DNA from: Thiofilum sp.
Lineage (GTDB): Bacteria > Pseudomonadota > Gammaproteobacteria > Thiotrichales > Thiotrichaceae
NCBI RefSeq assembly: GCF_016711335.1
Contig: NZ_JADJTF010000001.1
Location: 2,232,001 to 2,296,000 of the forward strand
Direction of reading: 5' to 3'
Length of the DNA: 64,000 nucleotides
The position numbers were made by a program, and so were the translations under genes. The notes below the pieces were generated by a model. It saw only the letters and a list, made by a program, of their open reading frames with translations, made no database searches and was not told the DNA's origin. Shown here piece by piece: positions 26,901 to 34,456 of the stretch (its first letter is position 1; every line of letters begins with the position of its first letter).

Positions 26901-28497
26901 TGCTTGTGATTATGGGGATGCGCCTGCTAGTTATGGTGAGGCTTATCATGCGCAAAGTTGGAGTCGCCGCCTAGGGGTACAACGAGGTGACGCAGAAGCG
27001 ACAACGCCTTTAGCCGCTAATGCATTGGGCGATGATAGTCACCATCTCGCTGATGAGGATGGTGTGACCTTTGCCAATTTAGTGGCAGGGCAAGTCAGTA
27101 CTATCAGTGTGAATGTTGCAGGTAGTGCCTATTTAAGTGCTTGGATAGATTGGAACGGCAATGGTGTATTTGATGCCAGTGAAACAATAGCGAATGACTT
27201 AGCTGATAATGGAGCAGGTGATAACGATACTACGGTTGGTGTAATTACTGTTAGCGTAAATGTGCCTCTTAATGCAGTTAGTACACAAACCTATGCACGT
27301 TTTCGTTGGTCTATAAATACAGGGGTAGGAGCAACTGGGTTTGGTTCGTATGGTGAGGTGGAAGATTATGCTCTCACTATCTTGGCTGCTAATGCAGCGC
27401 CCATTATTACCAGCAATGGAGGCGGGGATACCGCCAGCATTACCCTACCCGAATTAACCACACTGGTTACTACTGTCACCGCAACGGATGCCGATAATGA
27501 CGTATTAACTTACTCCATTAACGGTGGAGTTGATGCTGCTCGTTTTACTATTGATGCTAATACCGGAGTGCTGAGTTTTATTACAGCGCCAGACTTTGAA
27601 GCACCTAGCGATGCGGATGCTAATAATAGCTATCTGGTTCAAGTAGCAGCGAGTGATGGTAAGGGTGGTGTGGATACGCAGCTAATCACTATTACTATTA
27701 CCAATCTAGGCGAGGGGGTGAGTTTAGCGGTGAGAGGGTTATTACAAGGACCCTATGATGTGTCTACACAGTTGATGTTAGATCAGTTGCGCCTAATGAA
27801 TCTCCTGCCTACCAACCAGCCTTATAGTCGTTATCCAAGTTTTAATTATCAAGGTAATGAAACGGTTAGTAGTGCACGTCTTACCGTAACAGGCTTTGCA
27901 GCAGTAGTCGATTGGGTGTTAGTAGAATTGCGTAGTGCCACTAATCCGAGTATTACCGTGGCACGAAAAGCAGCACTTTTAACACGCGAAGGTATAGTCG
28001 TTGATGCAGTAACCAATAGTGAGCAGCTCTTCATAGAGAGTGTTATTGAGGGGAGTTACTATGTGGTGTTACGCCATCGTAATCATTTAGCGGTCATGAC
28101 GCAAAACCCCATAGTATTAGCCACTACTACCAATACCCTAATCGATTTTCGCTTAAGTACTACACCTACCTATGGGGCACACGCTCAGGTGATTAATAGT
28201 GGTAATAGGGCTTTAATGCGAGCCGGAAATGCTAATGTAGATAATAGCATTATTGCCAATGGTCCTAATAATGATGCCACGGTGATTTTAATGGCTATTC
28301 TAATGGCAGAGGGCAATGAAACATTAAATGCTAATTATATGTATCGAGGTTATTTGAATACCGATATTAATATGGACGGCTATACGATATTTGCAGGGCC
28401 TAATAATGAGTTAAATTTCTTAATAGGTAATATTATTTTTCATCCAGCGAATAGTACCGTCTCAGAAAATTATGTGGTGTTAGGTAATGTGCCATAG
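20911..28497 (+). CDS. Giant exported multi-repeat protein with P-domain and GEVED-type repeats
   Basis: A 2528-residue protein with an N-terminal signal sequence (residues 1-40, cleavage near SFAA). Residues about 41-188 form a proprotein-convertase-type P-domain (IPDNGCPTYSTITLPV ... NAQGNWIVGVCDKA). Two related beta-rich modules (about 200-390 and 555-770) share the pattern YTFTTS...TYYVRV...DDF. Five GEVED-type repeats start near 390, 772, 1147, 1541 and 1999; each has a DYGDAP-like start, a DDEDG acidic loop, a WMDWNG(N/D)G calcium-loop-like motif and G(E)VEDY at the end. A cadherin-like module covers about 2163-2267. The last 260 residues form a domain also seen at the ends of large surface proteins, with NTDINMDG. 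No LPXTG or autotransporter barrel is seen. Probably a calcium-stabilised surface or matrix protein. Confidence 0.85.
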   Translation: MLTLPNICRLKGIFLIGNFLITLFISLFILLFGSTLSFAASVTYNATPALNIPDNGCPTYSTITLPVTDNFILSDVNIGVNINHTYQSDVRIRLTSPQGSTIFLSDGSGNGSDNFDIMFDDAAASSITALNATHNTSTPYYENLFRPTNALSAFNGQNAQGNWIVGVCDKASADIGSVSRVQLVLTGSDPYPSDAGVAVCRSAANQSFMPIQHQVSWTHNEPIGTLNPTIWSTKVASAQALLPAAGLTYVQAEAFATDYVVKQAATANAQAAWAASDYLTYTFTTSGSVESSDFFDVLSYGLYSIRTFGQRITVLVSESATFATATEILSNHLVSPPTVAGHIQINIPVQKRIYVKPSTTYYVRVLFHNLPDSVAGAHWDDFAIGFANCADYGDLDASYGAARHKMPPNDGLRLGAQAPDAEDGTLPALNASGDDTNGTDDEDGITLPIFTQGQAATITAAVAGAGGYLQGWMDWNGNGVFDAAEQVATNLQDNGAGDTNSAAGTITFNVNVPANATTTPTYARFRWSSTTGLNSTVVANNGEIEDYRLTITASSCTPLLASDAYSDEFVQWMHNANTPVGAPANNLKAYIRQPIYAASASDEGFNNLTAAVPNTESHIQTTSIPAAWDTSRYISYSFTTSAFLGSATLYGIGLGVHGDARPTYDKRSGAYRLKVLVDTDPNFGSPTNLINGIRIDDTQPNLDASVSWPAQDLGSSRYYFNHYQATQAELLAPNTTYYVRVYPYSATRSGYDVAYGSNDIIYDDFTLKLKSCAYDLGDAPASYGSPNHLVTSTTYLGANAPDGQDAFAGALNGMNDDTTGIDDEDGIILPTFIQGQVATITATVAGAGGYLQGWMDWNGDGDFADSGEQVATNIQDNLVGDSNNTAGTIAFNVTVPANAVTTLTYARFRWSSTLGLNSTAAASNGEVEDYAITIATPVIVNCPPEAAGSGSGYASSGTGLYKNNIFWLDWSCGGVTQFNPGTIVNKSWILTNGLQITANLSNITATLAPYNTGDWGGDLLDDLYGGLNPIGLSNKVFGEDPTYDISFSASLNGVSLPTDVVIANAEDTGEMGEPMVVTTDGSPFQPIETTGNAIVQFSNGARTVTTDSPGISSGDTLLLLTENMTKLNVNMSAGGVQALAYGFFVPFDFGDAPSGYPLTDGHYLNPSASSGSQPTNQTQYTSLTMATLTFGEQFYLGSLMTDAENTSQVSMAANGDDNMGTDDEDGINLPTLTRGQTATINATVNGAGGYLQGWMDWNGDGDFADSGEQVATNLQDNGAGDTNNAVGTIAFTVNVPATAVTTPTYARFRWSSTSGLNSTAAASDGEVEDYAMTISPSGPPAPPPNITIGSSRMCGAIGSDKGSNIVNECPNGKVVVGVRHTDRAVGAPNSADGMTVDIDLLCASVNTDGTTASIVVDGAYTDFPSFDQQGAVTTATCPVGTVAQRMGGWDRITTNGWPWTSAIQLGCRPLKVDALGRVQINTSAPETLVSAGNLESNGTHTLRGLFGGVDAYDVIKGYRPQNGGEGFDGVNISCAPLQNYDYGDAPSALGGPKHLVNASTLYLGSGTPDAETITLNADVAGGSNGTGDDLNRNDDEDGVMLPVLSQGQSATINATVTGAGGYLQGWIDWNGDGDFADSGEQVATNIQDNLVGDSNNTAGTIAFNVTVPANAVTVPTYARFRWSTTQGLNATTAASDGEVEDYAITIRAAVNTVIATPASYTVCKTTSVEQLDAFQYATATGTGLAGIPSLNYTAPAGANRLMVAVLTLEREHLPTPRGDNFESVPAATFPVVSFGGVAMQRLAHSVHSNGSSSIFGNAELSRSYYFYVLFDLSIPVGSNAVQVSNINTPLSIGDDAILAVATFANVGSVDPVTNLADDSAPFSITMTAAPSMANPADQPPGTTGADNLLMAFGLSTRPENLTIGAGWSKLAEIPVMNNAGTYATSAERSGSVYSESDGHTLLVQAIKGVTTDQTVQVSSAFNDLAMLNSHVFRLRAHACDYGDAPASYGEAYHAQSWSRRLGVQRGDAEATTPLAANALGDDSHHLADEDGVTFANLVAGQVSTISVNVAGSAYLSAWIDWNGNGVFDASETIANDLADNGAGDNDTTVGVITVSVNVPLNAVSTQTYARFRWSINTGVGATGFGSYGEVEDYALTILAANAAPIITSNGGGDTASITLPELTTLVTTVTATDADNDVLTYSINGGVDAARFTIDANTGVLSFITAPDFEAPSDADANNSYLVQVAASDGKGGVDTQLITITITNLGEGVSLAVRGLLQGPYDVSTQLMLDQLRLMNLLPTNQPYSRYPSFNYQGNETVSSARLTVTGFAAVVDWVLVELRSATNPSITVARKAALLTREGIVVDAVTNSEQLFIESVIEGSYYVVLRHRNHLAVMTQNPIVLATTTNTLIDFRLSTTPTYGAHAQVINSGNRALMRAGNANVDNSIIANGPNNDATVILMAILMAEGNETLNANYMYRGYLNTDINMDGYTIFAGPNNELNFLIGNIIFHPANSTVSENYVVLGNVP
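23485..23612 (+). repeat. Near-identical internal DNA repeat, unit in GEVED repeat 2
   Basis: This 128-base stretch of the giant surface gene is almost identical to 25801-25928 in repeat 4 and clearly related to the matching part of repeat 3 (about 24685-24812). Only a few third-position differences are seen, implying recent duplication or gene conversion between repeats. Confidence 0.75.
25801..25928 (+). repeat. Near-identical internal DNA repeat, unit in GEVED repeat 4
   Basis: Partner of 23485-23612. Both code for the DGDFADSGEQVATNIQDN segment and the following VGDSNNTAGTIAFNVTVPAN, and both keep the same synonymous codons nearly throughout, unlike repeats 1 and 5, which match only at protein level. 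Confidence 0.75.
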
Positions 28498-28572
28498 CCT
28501 GAAAAAGCCTTTGTCTATCAGCACTAGAAATAGTTTAAGCTACGTGCAGTAGTGGCTAAGGTAAGTATAGGT

Positions 28573-29523
28573 ATGTCTGAGTTTGAAATTATTAAGCGTT
28601 ATTTTCATTGGGAGAGTCGTGATCCTACCGTAGTGGTGGGTAATGGTGATGATGGTGCGCTGGTACAAGTGCCTGCTGGATTTGAGTTAGCCGTCGCGGT
28701 TGATACCTCGAATAGTGGTGTGCACTTTCCTAGCACAACTCCGGCGCATGCGGTCGGCTATAAGTCGTTGGCAGTGAATATTAGTGACATGGCGGCTATG
28801 GGAGCGACAGCGCGTTGGTTTACTTTGTCCTTGTCTTTGCCAGAAGTGGATGAAGCATGGTTAAGAGATTTTAGTAGCGGCTTAAAAAGTCTAGCAGAGT
28901 CTGAGCATTTAAGTCTGATTGGGGGCGATACCACACGCGGCCCATTGAGTATTAGTGTGCAAATTCTAGGTTTAGTCCCCCAAGGTACGCGCCTATTGCG
29001 CTTGAATGCTCAAGTGGGGGATGTGGTTTGTGTAACGGGTTTTTTAGGGGATGCGGCGGCAGGTTTGGCGCTGGTGCAAGAGCGGCTTAGTTTGCCCGAA
29101 GCAGAGGCTCAATATTGTATTAAACGCTTAAATTACCCTAGTGCACGTACTGTGGTGGTGGATTTTTTGATTCAACATGCGCACGCCTGTATTGATATAT
29201 CCGATGGTTTATTAAGTGAGGCTTGGCATTTAGCTCGACAGTCAGGTGTGACGATTGAGTTAGATGCTAACTCTTTGCCTTATTCTCCCGCTTTAAAGCT
29301 ATTACCTTTAGAGCAGCGTCAAGCGTTTGCATTAACGGGAGGAGATGATTATGAGCTGTTGTTTACCCTGCCCGCTGAAAAAATAGGTCTATTAGATCAG
29401 TATTTTAGTCAAATTCATCTACCAGTCACCATTCTTGGTTTAATAAAAGAAGCTAAGCCCGCAGTGCGGGTGCGAGGTGCTGAGAACTTTCAGACAAGCG
29501 GGTATGATCATTTTAAATACTAA
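28573..29523 (+). CDS. thiL: Thiamine-monophosphate kinase ThiL
   Basis: A ThiL protein of 316 residues, similar to E. coli (325). Motifs: MSEFEIIKRYF, GNGDDGALV, AVDTSNSGVHFP, KSLAVNISDMAAMGA, LIGGDTTRG, CIDISDGLLSEAWH and LTGGDDYELLFTLP. It phosphorylates thiamine phosphate to thiamine diphosphate with ATP in the cytosol. I chose ATG 28573 because it matches where relatives begin; an in-frame GTG at 28552 would add seven residues but has no ribosome site. It lies about 75 bases after the giant surface gene and is not obviously linked to it. Confidence 0.93.
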   Translation: MSEFEIIKRYFHWESRDPTVVVGNGDDGALVQVPAGFELAVAVDTSNSGVHFPSTTPAHAVGYKSLAVNISDMAAMGATARWFTLSLSLPEVDEAWLRDFSSGLKSLAESEHLSLIGGDTTRGPLSISVQILGLVPQGTRLLRLNAQVGDVVCVTGFLGDAAAGLALVQERLSLPEAEAQYCIKRLNYPSARTVVVDFLIQHAHACIDISDGLLSEAWHLARQSGVTIELDANSLPYSPALKLLPLEQRQAFALTGGDDYELLFTLPAEKIGLLDQYFSQIHLPVTILGLIKEAKPAVRVRGAENFQTSGYDHFKY

Positions 29524-29598
29524 CCTTGTATAAAGAACTTTGCCCTAATAAGATAGTCTTATAAAGTGATAACTAAATAAAAAAAGGGCTTAGAATAT

Positions 29599-30336
29599 AT
29601 GACTAATCAGTTAAAAGTAGGTGTAATGTCAACTCTAGTAGCGCTAGCCTTAAGTGCTTGCTCTACTGCACCAGTTGAGGAAATGGATACTAATGCAGTT
29701 GCCTCTATTCCAGAGTCAGGGCCTTTAGTACAGGGAAATAACACTACAGTTGCTACTACACCAGCACGTCCTCAGCAGCCTAATACACAAGCTCATTATC
29801 AGCCCGATTATGATGCGAATACTTACGTGCCTGCTCCTGCCTACACACCTGCACAACCTCAATATCAAACAGAGACTCAGGGTTATGCTGATGAAAGTAC
29901 TACGTATGAGGAAACCACTCCTGTAGCTAATTATGGCACTAATACCGCGAGCGGTAGTGTGGGCGGTGGTGTTGATAGTTCCTATGATATGTATGACAAC
30001 TACGGTCGCCCTAAAGCTCAACCTAAGCCTTTATATGATTATTCAGGGTCAGAAGGTTATTCTGATGTTTACGCAGGAGGTGGTGCAGCAGTGGGGGGCG
30101 CTATTGGTAGTAGCGGTGGTTCGCATGCGGTACAAGTATTAGCATCGGGCAGTAGTAGTAAAGCTCAACAGATGCGTAGTCAAATGCAGTCTTTAGGCTT
30201 AAATGCAGTGGTGGATAATGTTGGTGGTTTGTATAAGGTACGGATTCCTTTTGCCAGCCGCGATCAAGCTAGCGCGAATTTAAGTCGCGTGCGTAGCTTA
30301 TCTGGCGAGTCTGGTGCATTCATTACTACTCGTTAA
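29599..30336 (+). CDS. SPOR-domain lipoprotein
   Basis: A 245-residue lipoprotein. The signal peptide ends in the lipobox LSAC (Cys21), after MTNQLKVGVMSTLVALA. A long low-complexity linker follows, rich in Pro, Gln, Tyr and Thr (about residues 40-130) and then in Gly/Ser. The C-terminal 70 residues fit a SPOR domain (HAVQVLASGSSSKAQQMRSQ...GGLYKVRIPFASRDQA), which binds denuded peptidoglycan at division septa. It is likely an outer-membrane lipoprotein reaching into the cell wall. A clear terminator follows 42 bases after the stop. Confidence 0.8.
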   Translation: MTNQLKVGVMSTLVALALSACSTAPVEEMDTNAVASIPESGPLVQGNNTTVATTPARPQQPNTQAHYQPDYDANTYVPAPAYTPAQPQYQTETQGYADESTTYEETTPVANYGTNTASGSVGGGVDSSYDMYDNYGRPKAQPKPLYDYSGSEGYSDVYAGGGAAVGGAIGSSGGSHAVQVLASGSSSKAQQMRSQMQSLGLNAVVDNVGGLYKVRIPFASRDQASANLSRVRSLSGESGAFITTR

Positions 30337-30378
30337 TTAAACGGTTTTGGTTGCTTTCTCTTTCTCTTTCGTGATTGA

Positions 30379-30407
30379 AGCCTAATCCGTAAGGATTGGG
30401 CTTTTTT
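30379..30407 (+). terminator. Intrinsic terminator after the SPOR lipoprotein gene
   Basis: AGCCTAATCC - GTAA - GGATTGGGCT forms a 10-bp stem (one G-T wobble) with a stable GNRA-type tetraloop, followed by a run of T residues. It is a textbook intrinsic terminator on the plus strand. Confidence 0.9.
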
Positions 30408-30554
30408 ATCTCTTTCAACCTCACTTGATCTGCTGGCTTTGAGTCACTGTTGAATAGTTTGCGCTAGGAGTAGGCTTAGGTCACATCGTAGCTGATACGC
30501 TATAATCCTTGAGCATAACTCATCAAGCTTCGCTAATTATTTGAGCTAACTACT

Positions 30555-32264
30555 ATGACCCTTAAAATCCCCTACGGCGAAAGTAATTTTCAAAAAGTCA
30601 TTAAAGAAGGCTTTGTCTATATCGACAAAACGCAATACATCCCTATGCTCGAAGTCGCAGGTAGTCATTTGTTCCTGTTGCGTCCGCGCCGCTTTGGTAA
30701 AAGCTTATTTTTGTCGATGCTGGAGTACTACTACGATATAGCCTATAAGAGCGAATTTGAGACCTTATTTGGGCAGTTAGCTATCGGACAAGCACCTACC
30801 CCCACGCGTAATAGCTATCAAATAGTGTTTATGGATTTTAGTGGCATTGACACTGATGGGGGACATGATGCGATTTTTCAACGCTTTAGCAGTAAGCTTG
30901 AAATGCATTTGCAGACTTTTTTGCGCCGTTATGCTTATCCCGATAGTTACCAAGAGGCGTTAAGAAGCAAAATATCCCCTGCGGATAAAATGCAACAATT
31001 TGTTGAACTCTTAGGTGAGCAAAAATTTCTACTGCTGATTGACGAATACGATCATTTTGCGAATAGCATCTTGGCGGATGATTTAAAATTATTTCAGCGC
31101 ATTATGGGCAAAGGAGGCTTTGTCCGCAGCTTTTATGAAGTGCTCAAAACCGCAACGCAACGCGGCACACTAGATCGACTGTTTGTCACAGGGGTCACCC
31201 CCATCATGCTTGATAGCATGACTAGCGGGTTTAATATCGGTAAGAATTTATCATTGCATGAAAAATTTAACGAAGCGATTGGTTTTACTGAAAGCGAAGT
31301 GATGAGTTTGCTGCAACCTTTGGTGGATGATTGTTCGTTAGATATAGGCGATTTACTGTTTGATACTCGTCGCTGGTATAACGGTTATCGCTTTAATTTA
31401 AAAGCGACCGAAACGGTCTACAACGCCAATATGCTACTGTATTTTGTGGATAGCTTTGATCGTGAGCGCTGTGAATACCCTGAGCCGATGATGGATGAAA
31501 ACATCGCCTCGGATTATGGCAAGATCATGAAAATGTTCAGCATAGGCAATCGAGACACCAACTTTGAAGTACTCGACGAGCTAATCAATACCGGAGAAGT
31601 CCACGCTTTACAACGACGCAAATTTGAATTTGACAAAGGCTTTGACCGCGACGATTTCATTAGCTTATTAGCCTATATGGGCTTTGTGACCTTAGGGCGT
31701 AAAACCCTATCGGGTGAAGTGTTCGTGATCCCTAACTATGCCATTCAAGAGTTTTACTTTCACTATTTCAAAGTAGAACTAGAGCGGCGTAATCAGTTTA
31801 GTATTCCGAATCATACCTTACGCTTAGCGGTAGAGCAGCTAGCGTTGTATGCCGACTTTCAACCGTTACTCGCTGAAATGGTGCGAGCTTTACAATTACT
31901 CTCGAATCGTGATGCGATGGGTATGGATGAAAAGCATGTCAAAGTCTTATTACTCACCTTGCTCTATCAAACCCAAATCTACTTTATCCAAAGCGAGCGT
32001 GAACTCAATCGTAAGTACCCGGATATTTTATTATTAGAGCGTAACCCTATTGCTGTACCGTATCAGCATTTAATTGAACTCAAATACAGCAAGAAAAGTG
32101 ATAAAGAAGCGGGCTGGGCAGCCAAAAAGCAAGAGGGCATTGAGCAAGTACAAGGCTATTTGCAATTGCCCGAAATTGCCAAACTTAAAGACTTAGTGGC
32201 GTGGGTATTAGTCACCGATGGGGAGCAGATTGAGGCGCTGAGGATACAGACTACCTCGCTTTGA
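30555..32264 (+). CDS. AAA-ATPase-like / PD-(D/E)XK nuclease-like protein (PF09820-type), copy 2
   Basis: A 569-residue relative of the 2567-4291 product, colinear throughout. It begins MTLKIPYGESNFQKVIKE, has the P-loop RPRRFGKS, Walker B LLIDEYDHFAN, the conserved MGKGGFVRSFYEVLK and VTGVTPIMLDSMTSGFN blocks, and ends with PDILLLER plus LIELKYSKK, the Asp...Glu-x-Lys nuclease signature. The two copies differ widely in codon choice, with this one richer in GC, so they are old paralogs or separate arrivals rather than a fresh duplication. Role unknown. Its stop overlaps the 3' end of the photolyase gene on the other strand by 14 bases. Confidence 0.8.
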   Translation: MTLKIPYGESNFQKVIKEGFVYIDKTQYIPMLEVAGSHLFLLRPRRFGKSLFLSMLEYYYDIAYKSEFETLFGQLAIGQAPTPTRNSYQIVFMDFSGIDTDGGHDAIFQRFSSKLEMHLQTFLRRYAYPDSYQEALRSKISPADKMQQFVELLGEQKFLLLIDEYDHFANSILADDLKLFQRIMGKGGFVRSFYEVLKTATQRGTLDRLFVTGVTPIMLDSMTSGFNIGKNLSLHEKFNEAIGFTESEVMSLLQPLVDDCSLDIGDLLFDTRRWYNGYRFNLKATETVYNANMLLYFVDSFDRERCEYPEPMMDENIASDYGKIMKMFSIGNRDTNFEVLDELINTGEVHALQRRKFEFDKGFDRDDFISLLAYMGFVTLGRKTLSGEVFVIPNYAIQEFYFHYFKVELERRNQFSIPNHTLRLAVEQLALYADFQPLLAEMVRALQLLSNRDAMGMDEKHVKVLLLTLLYQTQIYFIQSERELNRKYPDILLLERNPIAVPYQHLIELKYSKKSDKEAGWAAKKQEGIEQVQGYLQLPEIAKLKDLVAWVLVTDGEQIEALRIQTTSL

Positions 32265-33666
32265 TCGCATCAAAGGCTGCCAAGGCTCTGGCTCGACTCG
32301 CTGCTAAATCGACCATAGGCAAAGGATAATTATAATTTTCCCCTAACTGACGCGGTGCGTGAATCACCTTAGAATTACATCCTTTTAGTTCAGGTACATA
32401 GGTCTGAATATACGCACCATCAGGATCAAATTTTTCGCCTTGGGTTACAGGGTTGAAAATCCGAAAATAGGGGGCGGCATCCGCACCACTACCCGCCGTC
32501 CATTGCCAGCCCAGCACATTATTGGCTAAATCTGCGTCTACTAGCGTGTCTCGAAACCAAGCTTCACCCTCTTGCCAAGGGATGAGTAGATTTTTAGTTA
32601 AAAAGGACGCGACTATCATCCTTACCCGATTATGCATCCAACCCGTTTGCCAGAGCTGGCGCATGCCTGCATCAACCATTGGAATACCCGTTTGACCTTG
32701 TTGCCATCGTTTAAGGTCGGCTTGATAGTCAGTAGGTGCACGCCACGGAAAGTTGTTAAAACGTAAATCTAAAGGTTCAGTAAGCGTATGCGGGACATGA
32801 AAAAGTAAATAATAGCCAAATTCACGCCAGCCGATTTCACGCTCAAAAGTTTCAATCCCTTGGCTGTGACTAGGATGAGTATTTTTCCATTGCGTAGTAG
32901 CGTGTAGCACTTGGCGTGGACTAATAGACCCAAAGTGTAAATGAGGAGACAGTTTAGAAGTGCCTTGCATAGCAGGACAATCTCGTGCAGTGGCATAGTC
33001 CTTTACTGCAAACTCTAGGAAGTGGGCTAGTTGTTGTTGGGCGGCTGATTCGCCTATTGACCAGCCTTGCATCATGCCTATATCCCAACGCGGTTTTTTA
33101 GGTAATAGGTTTAGTTGTTCTAGTGCTAATGAATGAGGTTGTACCTTAGGTGCTGTTAGGTGCAAGGGTACGGGAGTGAGCGCTTGATCAATACCTTGCT
33201 TTAATACTTGTTTCCAATAGGCAGTAAAGACTTTAAACGGGGTTTGATCCGCTTTGAGGATTTGCCAAGGCTCATAAAGCAGACTGCCATTAAAGCTTTG
33301 AACGCTCACCTGAGTACTTAAGGCTTTTTTAATGACCGTATCACGTTCAAGACTAACGGGGTCATATAAACGATTCCAAAAGACATGGGTCGCTTGTGTT
33401 TCTTGGATCAATGCCTGTAACACCGCCAAAGCTGGACCTTGGCGTAGAATAAGCTGTGAGCCTTGCTGGGCGAGATCGTGTTGTAAGTGAGCAAGGGTAT
33501 GATGTAACCATACGCGGCTAGCTGACCCCAATTGGCTAATCGTACTAGGGGTCGGATCATCAATAAAAATAGGAATAATAGTATGGCATAGTTGGCTTGC
33601 AGCGTAGAGTGCTGGGTTATCGCTTAAGCGCAAGTCGGCTCGTAACCAAACAATACCAATGCTCAT
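32251..33666 (-). CDS. phrB: Deoxyribodipyrimidine photolyase (CPD photolyase)
   Basis: A 471-residue cryptochrome/photolyase. The N-terminal antenna-binding Rossmann domain begins IVWLRADLRLSDNPAL. The C-terminal FAD domain carries EREIGWREFGYYLL, NNFPWR, GQTGIPMVDAGMRQLWQTGWMHNR and the WQWTAGSGADAAPYFRIFNP signature, with the tryptophans used for FAD photoreduction. It repairs cyclobutane pyrimidine dimers with blue light. ATG 33666 (MSIGIVWL) is chosen since GGAG lies 6 bases upstream; an in-frame TTG four codons earlier overlaps that site. Convergent with the second AAA-ATPase gene. Confidence 0.94.
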   Translation of the reverse strand: MSIGIVWLRADLRLSDNPALYAASQLCHTIIPIFIDDPTPSTISQLGSASRVWLHHTLAHLQHDLAQQGSQLILRQGPALAVLQALIQETQATHVFWNRLYDPVSLERDTVIKKALSTQVSVQSFNGSLLYEPWQILKADQTPFKVFTAYWKQVLKQGIDQALTPVPLHLTAPKVQPHSLALEQLNLLPKKPRWDIGMMQGWSIGESAAQQQLAHFLEFAVKDYATARDCPAMQGTSKLSPHLHFGSISPRQVLHATTQWKNTHPSHSQGIETFEREIGWREFGYYLLFHVPHTLTEPLDLRFNNFPWRAPTDYQADLKRWQQGQTGIPMVDAGMRQLWQTGWMHNRVRMIVASFLTKNLLIPWQEGEAWFRDTLVDADLANNVLGWQWTAGSGADAAPYFRIFNPVTQGEKFDPDGAYIQTYVPELKGCNSKVIHAPRQLGENYNYPLPMVDLAASRARALAAFDAIKAR

Positions 33667-33798
33667 ATAACACTCCAAAGGGGTGAAAAGATAAAAGACT
33701 ATACGAAGAATAACGGAGTGAGTGCAAGGCAGAGGTGCTGTTAGCGGTGAGCTTTGTTATAGTGCGTCGTCGGATTAGTTGGAGCGTTCATAGACGTG

Positions 33799-34425
33799 AT
33801 GAAGCAACCTCCTCGTTTTATTGGTATTTGTGGTGGTAGCGGTAGTGGCAAGAGTACTTTGGCCCAAGCAGTGGTGCATCATGCTGCTATTGCTACGACT
33901 TTAATTAGTTTAGATGCCTATTACCGCCGTAAGAGTGAGATTCCTAGCACCCTAAGAGGTAATTATGATCATCCCGATACTATTGATAGTGCGTTACTGA
34001 GTGAACATCTACAGTGTTTACGGCGTGGTCAAGCCATTGAGTTACCGCATTATGATTTTACGATACATGATCGCGTTAATGAGAGTCAGGTTTTAGCACC
34101 GACGCCCATTATTATTTTGGATGGTATTTTATTATTTGCTTTGCCAACAGTAATGCAGCATTTAGATTTATCTATTTATGTTGATACTCCCGCCGATATT
34201 CGTTTAGCACGTCGTATGCAACGCGACACCCGTGAACGTGGAAGAACCATGGATGATATTTTAGAGCAATATTTTGCGACCGTGCGCCCGATGCACGAGT
34301 GTTATGTAGAACCTTATCGCTTACAGGCTGATGTCATAGTAGCAGGGGATGGCGAGCTAGAAGTCGATACTGTATTGGCAGCCATACATAGTTGTTTACA
34401 TGCCACGACTTCTATTTACCCCTAA
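33799..34425 (+). CDS. udk: Uridine kinase
   Basis: A 208-residue P-loop kinase of the Udk/PRK family. Walker A is GGSGSGKST; LISLDAYYRRK, NYDHPDTIDSALL, LPHYDF, IIILDGILLF and the lid region RRMQRDTRERGRTMDDIL match uridine kinase. It converts uridine and cytidine to UMP and CMP for pyrimidine salvage. The related phosphoribulokinase of the Calvin cycle was considered, but the NYDHP and YDF blocks and the length fit Udk better. A GTG at 33796 directly before the chosen ATG could also start. A decayed copy of its 3' half lies at about 35578-35745. Confidence 0.88.
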   Translation: MKQPPRFIGICGGSGSGKSTLAQAVVHHAAIATTLISLDAYYRRKSEIPSTLRGNYDHPDTIDSALLSEHLQCLRRGQAIELPHYDFTIHDRVNESQVLAPTPIIILDGILLFALPTVMQHLDLSIYVDTPADIRLARRMQRDTRERGRTMDDILEQYFATVRPMHECYVEPYRLQADVIVAGDGELEVDTVLAAIHSCLHATTSIYP

Positions 34426-34456
34426 CTAATCCCCACCCTATAGAGCATGGATCAGC

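Noticed and set aside
22070..27380. Regular repeated blocks that might suggest a tandem array or CRISPR.
   Set aside because: Units are about 480-500 bases, in frame, spaced by unique coding sequence and conserved at protein level; they are protein domain repeats.
33799..34425. Phosphoribulokinase (cbbP), expected in a Calvin cycle organism.
   Set aside because: Length of about 208 residues and the NYDHPDTID, LPHYDF and RERGRTMDDIL blocks fit uridine kinase, and the gene is far from the cbb operon.
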